Shown here in pieces: positions 1-7,381 of a stretch of 64,000 bases of DNA. Below the pieces are notes generated by a model. That model searched no databases, was not told the DNA's origin, and was given only the letters and a program-made list of their open reading frames with translations. Source of the stretch: Aquiflexum sp. TKW24L. Its GTDB lineage: Bacteria > Bacteroidota > Bacteroidia > Cytophagales > Cyclobacteriaceae. The position numbers and the translations under genes are program-made. Location of the stretch: contig NZ_JAMFLG010000001.1 of the NCBI RefSeq assembly GCF_023502205.1, positions 1 through 64,000 of the forward strand. The letters are read 5' to 3'. Each line of letters starts with the position of its first letter. Within the stretch, counting starts at the first letter, position 1.

Positions 1-7
1 TAATTTT

Positions 8-331
8 ATGAGATCAATATTAGCCAATCCTGATGCCTTATTCAGGTTTCAAAAGGGACTTCTTCCTTCCTTTTGCTTATTCTTTACCTGGGCCTTGACC
101 CTCATCTTCATTGAGGTGGACAAACAACCAAGATTAAACGAAACGGCTTTTCTCTTACTTGGGATTATGCTTGCGGCATTGGCGGTTTCATTTATCTGGG
201 CAAGGATAGAATATGCCAAAGTCCTGATCCTGATGGAAAAGCTTCAATCGGTAAGAATGGATAAAGTAAGTTTTTATTTTTCCCCTAGAAGGTTTGGTTC
301 GAAAAAGGGAAGCAATTGGATTAAAAATTAA
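8..331 (+). CDS. Small two-helix membrane protein, unrecognised
   Basis: I do not recognise this 107-residue protein. It has two hydrophobic stretches, about residues 20-37 (SFCLFFTWALTL) and 46-65 (FLLLGIMLAALAVSF), followed by a short basic cytoplasmic-looking tail rich in Lys, Arg and Ser. No stop codon lies between the window edge and the ATG in this frame, so the true start could be upstream and the gene could be longer. It lies 57 bases upstream of a SLATT membrane-effector gene on the same strand and might belong with it, but nothing in the sequence proves this. Confidence 0.5.
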   Translation: MRSILANPDALFRFQKGLLPSFCLFFTWALTLIFIEVDKQPRLNETAFLLLGIMLAALAVSFIWARIEYAKVLILMEKLQSVRMDKVSFYFSPRRFGSKKGSNWIKN

Positions 332-388
332 AAAAAAAAATATTGACTTTGAAGTATATTCTTTATCCCATACCTATAAATCATTAAA

Positions 389-1168
389 ATGAAAACGCTA
401 AAAGAAATTTATGATAAGGTAATATCAAAAGCAAACGAGGCATCAAACTGGTATGCCTACAGTAAAAAAAACAAAAAGAAATATTCCAAATGGATCAGAT
501 TTTGGTCAATTATTTTATTTGGTTTTGGTGGATTGATTCCATTGATCAACGCTTTGTTCCTTGAAAACGATTTTAAATTCAATTTTTTAAATCTTGGATA
601 TATTTCCATAGCCTTTGCAGGCACACTCTTGCTCTTAGACCGGTTTTTTGGTTTTTCATCAGGATGGATTAGGTATATGACTACGGAAATGGAAATCCAA
701 AAAAAAATTAGAGAATTTGAATTGCGGTGGGAGATTGAAACGTTCAGAGCTGACCTAGTAAGCATTCCTCCTGAAGAGGCTAAAGAACTATTAAGGATGC
801 TGATGGATTTTTCTGTTTTGATAGATGAAATTGTAAAAGAAGAAACAAGCTCTTGGGTTACAGAATTTCAGTCAAGTATGGCGGAACTTCAAAAGTCCAT
901 CAATAATAAATTGGAAACCACACAACCCGGAAATATTAAAGTGAATGTTAATCAATTTAATAATTATAAAAACATCAAAATCAAATTAGATAGTCTTGCT
1001 TTTGCTAATATGATTAGCCCTATTTATTTATATAAAGAAGTTAGTTCTGGGTACCATTTAATTACAATCACTGGCCAAAAGTTGGAACCAATCTCCAATT
1101 TTGAAATGGCTGAAGTTGCCAAAGTAGAGGCGGGAAAGTTAACGGAGGTTACAATTAATTTGGCATAA
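389..1168 (+). CDS. SLATT-type two-TM effector with C-terminal beta domain
   Basis: This 259-residue protein fits the SLATT family, two-helix membrane proteins found as predicted pore-forming effectors beside SLOG, TIR and SMODS genes. Two membrane segments lie at about residues 38-55 (WSIILFGFGGLIPLI) and 68-88 (LGYISIAFAGTLLLL). They are followed by the family-like SSGWIRYM stretch and a long charged helix (about residues 100-180). The last 75 residues look beta-rich and may be a separate ligand-sensing or PEGA-like domain, which is less certain. In this family, activation is thought to permeabilise the inner membrane; that role is inferred here. Downstream lie two broken genes, so its original partner may be lost. 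Confidence 0.7.
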   Translation: MKTLKEIYDKVISKANEASNWYAYSKKNKKKYSKWIRFWSIILFGFGGLIPLINALFLENDFKFNFLNLGYISIAFAGTLLLLDRFFGFSSGWIRYMTTEMEIQKKIREFELRWEIETFRADLVSIPPEEAKELLRMLMDFSVLIDEIVKEETSSWVTEFQSSMAELQKSINNKLETTQPGNIKVNVNQFNNYKNIKIKLDSLAFANMISPIYLYKEVSSGYHLITITGQKLEPISNFEMAEVAKVEAGKLTEVTINLA

Positions 1169-1270
1169 ACCGTAAAGATTAGCGGTCAAATTCTTAGAAA
1201 AATAAGCCTGTGGACTTTCTCTTTCTATAACGAGTATAAATATTATTTCTTCAATTAGAATTAAACAATT

Positions 1271-1536
1271 ATGTCAAATAAGGAAAAAACGTGCTTTGTA
1301 ATCATCGGTTTTGGAAAAAAGACAAGTTCCAAGAAAAACCCTTCATTGAATATCTAGCGTCTGTAGCTTTATTTATAGCTAGCCGGTCCTTTGGGAAAGA
1401 AATCTCACTTGACCTAAGTTTATCATTAAATAAAGCAATGTCGAATATTTTAAAATCTTCCTTTAAAGATCCAAACCAAATAATTAATATTCAATCTGCT
1501 CAAGAAAACCTAAGTGATAAAAATTTGTCTGAATGA
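1271..1536 (+). pseudogene. Broken gene starting like a TRAFs-binding/DRHyd protein
   Basis: The ATG at 1271 opens a frame reading MSNKEKTCFVIIGFGKKT and stops at 1357. Its FVIxGFGKKTD-like start is characteristic of deoxyribohydrolase-like/TPR-S proteins. The continuation (KDKFQEKPFIEYLASV...) is in another frame up to 1536, so a one-base slip has occurred near the A-run at about 1315-1320. Even after correcting the slip only about 88 residues remain, against more than 500 in intact relatives, so most of the gene is deleted. The C-terminal part is not recognised. An intact protein of a similar class lies at 7382-9421. Confidence 0.5.
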
Positions 1537-1600
1537 AAATTCCATAAATGATTCCCTTTGTTCCTACCTAGTCAAGTGGACTTAAATTTCTTTTCAATCT

Positions 1601-1804
1601 ATGAGAGTATTTTTCTCCTACAATTCCAAAGTTCAGGCACTGGTAGATAGTGCCCGAGTAATTATTTTGGGCAGGGGACATGATGTCTTTATGGATCGGT
1701 ATGATATCCGAATTTCTGGGTCTTTGGCACCTGAGCTCAAGAAAGATGTTGACAGGGTATTATATGGAAACAGGAGAGATTTTATTCTTGGCCGATTAGA
1801 TTAA
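1601..1804 (+). pseudogene. Truncated TIR domain gene
   Basis: The 67-residue product starts as a TIR domain: first strand VFFSYNSK, then a helix and GHDVFMDRYDI, which matches strand B and the following loop. After that the sequence loses TIR features. The catalytic Glu region and later strands, which normally need another 70-90 residues, are absent, so the enzyme cannot be intact. It lies between another wrecked gene and the 759-residue gene, as if this part of the island has been eroding by deletion. Confidence 0.55.
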
Positions 1805-1936
1805 TTAGTTTCCATAATCAGACCCTTTAAAATAAAAACTGATCTTTTCAGATTCTTCATATTTTGATATTCCCGATTCCCGTTTCCATAATACTGGATT
1901 TTCTCTATAATTTTCTACCTACAACTCTTTTATACC

Positions 1937-4216
1937 ATGCCAAACCTCCTCCCCATTTTCGCTCCTTTCGGTGAATTGATTACCGACAAAAAACTGGCAG
2001 ACAAAGACCTGCTTGAAAAACCAATTTTGGTCCCTGCCCAAGAATCGTATGCTTTTGAATCGGATAAGTTGCCCCTGATTTTTTCCATCAGTGTACAGGG
2101 ACAGCTTTCGGTCAACCTGTTTAATGATGCCAATGATGTAGACGATTTGGGTTTGGTGGGAACCGGGGCTGAGGACAATTTGATATATGATCCGATGAAG
2201 GAAGCCTATCTGAAATATGACATTCAGGTATTCCCAAAGAGCAAACTGTCGGGCACAATTGGAGATATAGGCCTGGAGATCAACCGGGAAAAAGGCATCC
2301 GTGCGACTTTGTATCGCAAGCATGACAACCAAAAAGTGGTCAGGAATGCCGTTTTGGAAGACCTCCCCCACTTTCCCACCGTCTTCCGCTCCAGTGATTT
2401 GGAAAACCTGGGTGCCAATGATGGCTTTGCTTACAGTGTGCAGGGGGAACTAAGGGCAAGCGGGGAGATCAGTTGGTCCGATATCCTCTCCAAAAGCATC
2501 AACCTTTTCCCTTCTTTTTTTGCCAAGGCAATGACTTTGGATTTGGCTATTTCCCCGAAGCTCACAGCCAAGTTTGAAGTCAGCATCAAGGATCATTTTT
2601 CTTATTTCCTTAAGAAAAATGGCGATGGTTCTTTTGGGGTGTCTATCTGTAAAATCAAAAACTCTTCCCTCTCAGGAGGAATCGGTGCTTCTATCGGTAT
2701 TAAATTGAGCAATCCTGATGTCTTTGAAAAACAGTTGGAGGAATTGTTGGAAAAAGCTAGCACTTCTTTGGTCAATAAATCCCCAAGCTATGTCAAGAAA
2801 GCATTAGAAGCCATCAAATCCGGACAGGGCAATGAAGTTCAAATCGCGGTTATAGAAAAAATTGCAAGTCTGTTTGGCTTGGAAGACTGGAAATCCAAAC
2901 TGGAAACCCTTGAAGAAAAATGGGTTGATTTTCAAAATAAATTCAAGAAAGGAATCAAGGAATCCGCTGAATCCGGTGCCATGCTGACCTTCAGTTATGA
3001 ATTCACCAAAATCAAAGAAGGAACAGAGATATTGAAAGCCGGGTTTGCAGATAGTGAAGCTTTGAAAAATTACCATTGCGATTTTATGAAGTTTGACCTG
3101 AAGCCTTTTATTCAGGATTTTGTTGCAGCTAAAGCAAAAGGAGCCACCATTGAATCCTACTTTAACCAAAAAAGGACCGTAACAGAAAGCGCTTGGGGCT
3201 TTGGATTGAAGATTTGGGACAGGGAGTTTCTGAAAGGAAAGGATTTCAAGAAAAAGGAATTAATCGTCAAAATGGATATCCGGCAGCATCAGCAGGTATC
3301 CTTTTCTGGTGTCCGGGGCTATGAATGGAAACTTGGAAAGGATAGCGGAAAATGGCTTTCCCAATTTGAGGTAGCCATGCCTTCATTTTCTTTGGCATTG
3401 GAACCTAGGGTATCAGAATTTGAGTTTGGTTGGACACTGAAACTTTTTGAGGAGAATGTTCATATCAAATCCCTTGCAGACCTCAAAGGGCTCTTGGATA
3501 CAGGTGCCAATTGGGGTTGCGTCTCAGCAAGGGATATAGAGTGGCTGGCAGAGAAACACTTTCCGACTCTTTCCAAACAAAAAGTGGCATTCCAAAAACA
3601 GGTATATTTTCCGGATCAGGTATTGAAAGGTATTTTTCAACAGATTCACCACTTGGGATTCAATGACATCCTCAAAAAACTTTTGGCCAAGTCCATGGCT
3701 TCCTCTCTTTCCTTTCAGGATGGATTTGCATTAAGAAATGATCCATTTATCAGAGAAAAGACCTATTGGCCCATTTGGTATTATTACCTCAACCATCCCA
3801 AAACGTCGACCAATTCGCTTGCACATATTACTGCGGATCATTTGGAAAAAAATCCACAAGTAGGTACCCTAGCCGAATTTGAGAGAAAATCAGGAAACAA
3901 CAATCAGGGAGTTTGGTTGGCAAACCTTATTTTTACCCAACCCAATTTATTTGAGGATTTGGTATCATGTATGGCAGGAATTAAAATATTGGGAGAATCC
4001 ATGTTGCAGGAAAAACCTATGAACAGGCTAATAGAGGAAAGCTATTCCAAAATTGGACAGTTCTTGGGACATTCCTATTATTTGGAGGTGTTGGGAAATT
4101 TTCTTTACAGGGCTTCTGCTGAGAACCCATTAGCAAAAGATGGTGTTCAAAAAACGCTAACAATCTCTTATGGTGAAAAAGAGGACAGTCAAAGTATTCA
4201 TATTGGGGTGATTTAA
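1937..4216 (+). CDS. Unrecognised 759-residue protein of the island
   Basis: I do not recognise this protein. It has no signal peptide or clear membrane helix and no ATPase, protease or TIR motif. The first 260 residues look beta-rich with alternating polar and hydrophobic residues, including SLSGGIGASIGIKL near residue 250. Residues about 265-340 are helical and charged. The C-terminal 250 residues hold aromatic-rich stretches (TYWPIWYYYLNHP). The alternating beta pattern faintly recalls the beta-rich 243-residue protein at 34732-35463, but I could not establish homology. The gene stands alone: 132 bases separate it from the TIR remnant and 99 from the pentapeptide gene. Cytoplasmic location is inferred. 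Confidence 0.7.
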   Translation: MPNLLPIFAPFGELITDKKLADKDLLEKPILVPAQESYAFESDKLPLIFSISVQGQLSVNLFNDANDVDDLGLVGTGAEDNLIYDPMKEAYLKYDIQVFPKSKLSGTIGDIGLEINREKGIRATLYRKHDNQKVVRNAVLEDLPHFPTVFRSSDLENLGANDGFAYSVQGELRASGEISWSDILSKSINLFPSFFAKAMTLDLAISPKLTAKFEVSIKDHFSYFLKKNGDGSFGVSICKIKNSSLSGGIGASIGIKLSNPDVFEKQLEELLEKASTSLVNKSPSYVKKALEAIKSGQGNEVQIAVIEKIASLFGLEDWKSKLETLEEKWVDFQNKFKKGIKESAESGAMLTFSYEFTKIKEGTEILKAGFADSEALKNYHCDFMKFDLKPFIQDFVAAKAKGATIESYFNQKRTVTESAWGFGLKIWDREFLKGKDFKKKELIVKMDIRQHQQVSFSGVRGYEWKLGKDSGKWLSQFEVAMPSFSLALEPRVSEFEFGWTLKLFEENVHIKSLADLKGLLDTGANWGCVSARDIEWLAEKHFPTLSKQKVAFQKQVYFPDQVLKGIFQQIHHLGFNDILKKLLAKSMASSLSFQDGFALRNDPFIREKTYWPIWYYYLNHPKTSTNSLAHITADHLEKNPQVGTLAEFERKSGNNNQGVWLANLIFTQPNLFEDLVSCMAGIKILGESMLQEKPMNRLIEESYSKIGQFLGHSYYLEVLGNFLYRASAENPLAKDGVQKTLTISYGEKEDSQSIHIGVI

Positions 4217-4315
4217 GAGGTTAGGAACCAACATTAACGACGCTTATCGTGAATTTTTTTAATAATAAATAAAGTTAAATATATTATTATAACAAGAAAT
4301 TAAAATTTAGGAGTT

Positions 4316-5239
4316 ATGGCAGATAAAGAGCAAATAAATATAATTAAGCAAGGTGTAGAAGTTTGGAATAATTGGCGGAATGAGAATCGGACAGTTCAAA
4401 TAGACCTTAGCAATGAAGATTTTCATGGAGTTGATCTCAGCAATGCAAATCTTTTTAGGTCAAATTTCTACAAAGCAAATTTGACGAATGCTATTCTTGT
4501 TAAAACCAATCTTACAGGTGCAAACCTGTATAAAACAAACTTAACAGGTGCTAATCTTTCCGGTGCAATTTTAGAACAAGCGGGACTTAATGATGTTCAA
4601 TTGAATGATGCTATCTTAACAGGTTGTTATCTTTATGGCTTCTCTGCATGGGACTTAAAGGGTACACCTAAAGACCAATCAAACCTTGTTATTACAAAAA
4701 AAACAGGTACTGAGGTAGGGCCCGATATAACAGTGGATGATCTACAACTTGCGCAATTCATTTATTTGCTTTTAAATAACCAAAATCTCCGTAGTGTAAT
4801 TGACACTATCACTTCTAAGGCCGTGCTTATATTAGGACGATTCACCCCCCAAAGAAAAGAGGTGCTTGATGCAATGAGAAAAAAATTGCAAAATTTAAAT
4901 TTTACTCCTATAATTTTTGACTTTGAAAAGCCGAAAACGAAAGATGTTACTGGTACGGTTGAAACCTTAGCACGCATGGTTAGATTTATTATTGCTGATT
5001 TGACTGACCCAAGTAGCATTCCGCATGAACTTGCCACTTTAGCTCCTCATTTAAGGACTACCCCGATACAATTATTAAAACTTAAAGGAACAGAAACTTA
5101 CAGTATGTTTAAAGATTACAAGGGTTCCTATAAATGGATTTTAGGACCCTATGTATACAAGGACAGCAATTCTCTTATTGAAAATATGGAAAAAATAATA
5201 ATTCCTGCAAATAAATTGTTTGAGAAACTAAAAAAATAA
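4316..5239 (+). CDS. Pentapeptide-repeat protein with TIR/SLOG-like C-terminal domain
   Basis: This 307-residue cytoplasmic protein has A(D/N)LxxxNL-type pentapeptide repeats at about residues 28-115 (for example LSNANLFRSNF, LTGANLYKTNL, LTGANLSGAIL), which fold as a right-handed beta helix. Residues about 165-265 form an alpha/beta domain: first strand AVLILGRF, then helix, then PIIFDFEKP, then RFIIADLTDPSSIPHELATLAP. The IADLTDP...HEL pattern resembles deoxyribohydrolase/TIR-like nucleotide-binding domains, where the Glu after the loop is functionally important. A predicted role is that the repeat domain serves as scaffold or sensor and the C-terminal domain generates or binds a nucleotide signal. 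It converges with the double-TIR gene; no operon partner is visible. Confidence 0.7.
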   Translation: MADKEQINIIKQGVEVWNNWRNENRTVQIDLSNEDFHGVDLSNANLFRSNFYKANLTNAILVKTNLTGANLYKTNLTGANLSGAILEQAGLNDVQLNDAILTGCYLYGFSAWDLKGTPKDQSNLVITKKTGTEVGPDITVDDLQLAQFIYLLLNNQNLRSVIDTITSKAVLILGRFTPQRKEVLDAMRKKLQNLNFTPIIFDFEKPKTKDVTGTVETLARMVRFIIADLTDPSSIPHELATLAPHLRTTPIQLLKLKGTETYSMFKDYKGSYKWILGPYVYKDSNSLIENMEKIIIPANKLFEKLKK

Positions 5240-5609
5240 ATTTAAGGTAAAAACTTAACTCTTATTTTTTTGAAATTCCAATTTATCCGTCCGAAAATAC
5301 CCGTGTCGGTTATTGATTATTTTTCTTTAGTATTAATTTGCGAGTTGTTGGAATCATTTATTTTTGATGTATAAACTTGAACCAGAATTTTAGACCCCGA
5401 TAAGTTTGCGGTAGTGACGATTAACTTGATTGGCTTAAAACCACTTCTCAAAAATTCAATATTCTTCACCCGAAATAGACTTTATTCCATCCTTCTCAAT
5501 GCATCCTATGTCCAGTCTATGCGATCTATAATTTCACCTAAAGCCAGAAAACCGTTATGGAAGTCAGCTAAAAAAGATTTGACTTGGCTTAAATTTAATA
5601 AATCAAAAT
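5240..5609. other. Intergenic region between convergent genes
   Basis: About 370 AT-rich bases separate the pentapeptide gene from the 3' end of the double-TIR gene. A weak inverted repeat (TTAAG at 5242, CTTAA at 5254) followed by a T-run at about 5263-5271 could terminate the plus-strand transcript. I see no convincing gene, RNA or repeat in the rest. Confidence 0.4.
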
Positions 5610-6488
5610 TTACTTTTCAAAATTTTGCCCAAGGGAGTTTATCATATCCGAATAATTCCCCCTGTTTGGATAGAACCATTGAAGCTCATTGATTTCTCTC
5701 ATTTCAAAACTTCTTGTGGCATCGAGTTCTTCGTTAATCTCACGAAGAAAGTCGATTGATACAATAATTGAATCATCAACCAGCACAGGATAAATTGGAA
5801 TGTTTCTTGTAATTGCGATTAGTATTTCTTTTCTGATATATTCGCTCTGTGCAACATCTTTGCTTAAAATAACAGCAAGTCCTTTTACCTGCATCAATGC
5901 TTCCCATTGACTGCTTTGCCAGTTTTCTCCTGGTTTGTAAGCAAGGGTAGCAATCCAGGTTTGTATTCCTAATTGGAATAAATCATCAGCAACTTTGGTA
6001 GCATATTGCGCATCTTTTGCTTTGTATGAAATAAATAGTTCACAATTATCAAATCGATCAACAATTTCATTGTTTATGCTTCCAACAAGTTTATTTAATT
6101 GGTCTTCTTCAGTGACCTTCAATCCAAAGATTTCATTTTTAACAAGATTCAAAACACTTAAATCCTTAATTGAACTGAGTTCCCTCGACGAATTTAAATC
6201 TTCCCAACATTCTTCTTTAACCATAATTGGAAGAATTTTTTTGTTATAGCATTGGGCTAAAAATATCTCCATCCTACACATCGCGCTTTTGATATAGCTT
6301 TTGGTAAGGCATACAACCATGCTATCACAATCAATTATTGCTTGAAAAATTTGCTTTTTCCAATTCAGACCACTTTTTAATGAGCCGTCGTGCCAGACAT
6401 TCACATTCCTTGCTTCAAGTTTTGAAATAATATCGGAGGCTATTTCTTTATCATCCTTATTGTACGAGAAAAATGTATAAGTATTCAT
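5610..6488 (-). CDS. Tandem double-TIR domain protein
   Basis: Two complete TIR domains sit in one 292-residue chain. TIR1 (about residues 3-95) has TFFSYNKDDKE, the NVNVWHDG strand/loop, and CRMEIFLA carrying the likely catalytic Glu. TIR2 (about 148-245) has ELFISYKAKDA, IQTWIATLAYKPG and IRKEILIA with a second Glu at the equivalent position. Both therefore look potentially active as NAD hydrolases or cyclases, although TIR2 is more divergent in the BB-loop region. No sensor domain is fused. It lies 179 bases downstream of the frameshifted TIR-like gene on the minus strand, behind the patatin and TPR-S genes, and is probably part of, or follows, that set. Confidence 0.85.
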   Translation of the reverse strand: MNTYTFFSYNKDDKEIASDIISKLEARNVNVWHDGSLKSGLNWKKQIFQAIIDCDSMVVCLTKSYIKSAMCRMEIFLAQCYNKKILPIMVKEECWEDLNSSRELSSIKDLSVLNLVKNEIFGLKVTEEDQLNKLVGSINNEIVDRFDNCELFISYKAKDAQYATKVADDLFQLGIQTWIATLAYKPGENWQSSQWEALMQVKGLAVILSKDVAQSEYIRKEILIAITRNIPIYPVLVDDSIIVSIDFLREINEELDATRSFEMREINELQWFYPNRGNYSDMINSLGQNFEK

Positions 6489-6667
6489 ATTATTTTTAGA
6501 TCCATTTTAGTTTATAGAAATACTGAAAACTATTTTTTATCTAAGCTCAATCACCAAATAAAATTTTAATAGAACACAAATAAATTGCTCCAATAAAAGA
6601 AACCAACGGCCAAAAGCAACTGATTATAGAGTGAGATTACTTCATTAAAATCTGCCTTGAGGAAAAT

Positions 6668-7324
6668 TTAAGGAAGGGGATTTGGATCAGGTATATTTTC
6701 CAAATCCTGCTTACAATTTCCTGCAAAAAGATTCCTTTCAGCTCTATACCAATTATTTATTGAATTTTCATCGAAGTGCTTGGTCCCAAACTGCAAATAC
6801 TCCGGTTGGTATCTTAATGTGGATTCGATCCAAGAAGATGTCCTTAAAGAATTTGTAGGCAAATCCACAATCCTTCCATATTCATAAGGAACCCATCTTG
6901 ATACTGCAGTTTTCGCCGTCATTACCGCCAGGACATGGGTACAATTCATAAGAGCCATTTCAATTATGGCACCTATTTTCAATGACTTTTTTTCTTTGGA
7001 TAATTTTGATTGGTTAATTTTTCCCAAGCTTGAATCATATACATCCAACCAATACAAGAATCCATTTTGTTAGCTAAATAAGCTATCCTCTTGGCAAAAC
7101 CCGTATCTTTTTGCTGGTGGGAAATAAAAACTCGGGGACATAAATAAAGGAGAATTTATTTTCTCAGAAATCCCTAAATTTCTTAGCTTGTTAAATTTCT
7201 CATAATCAGGTTCTCCAACAAATTCTCCCCATAAACCGTATCCCCGGCACCATTGAGGAAATCTTCTTTCAAACTCCAATTCAAGAAAATTGCCGTAATC
7301 AAAATTCCCTATTTCTTCTTCCAT
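6668..7324 (-). pseudogene. TIR-like domain gene with two compensating frameshifts
   Basis: Read in one frame from 7324 this gene meets TAA at 7070-7072. In another frame, from about 7131 to about 7060, it reads VFISHQQKDTGFAKRIAYL, the expected first strand and helix of a TIR-like domain. From 7057 the first frame resumes with YWLDVYDSSLG, the expected second strand and loop. Thus a +1 slip (near the T5 run at 7126-7130 or C4 run at 7134-7137) and a -1 slip near 7060 together make a continuous protein of about 218 residues, ending with VSRWVPYEYGRI, which carries a candidate catalytic Glu. The case could be a recent pseudogene or two sequencing indels. It lies 57 bases after the TPR-S gene. 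Confidence 0.65.
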
Positions 7325-7381
7325 AACTTTAATTCTTTTTGATTTGAAAATTCAAAATGAAACACCCATTTAAAATATCAA

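Noticed and set aside
5414-5692. A 92-codon plus-strand frame overlapping the end of the double-TIR gene
   Set aside because: No recognisable domain, it overlaps a well-supported TIR gene, and its composition matches AT-rich noise.
7070-7072. Programmed readthrough of the TAA in the TIR-like gene
   Set aside because: The residues around the stop in that frame do not match a TIR domain, whereas the alternative frame does; frameshifts explain the region better than readthrough.
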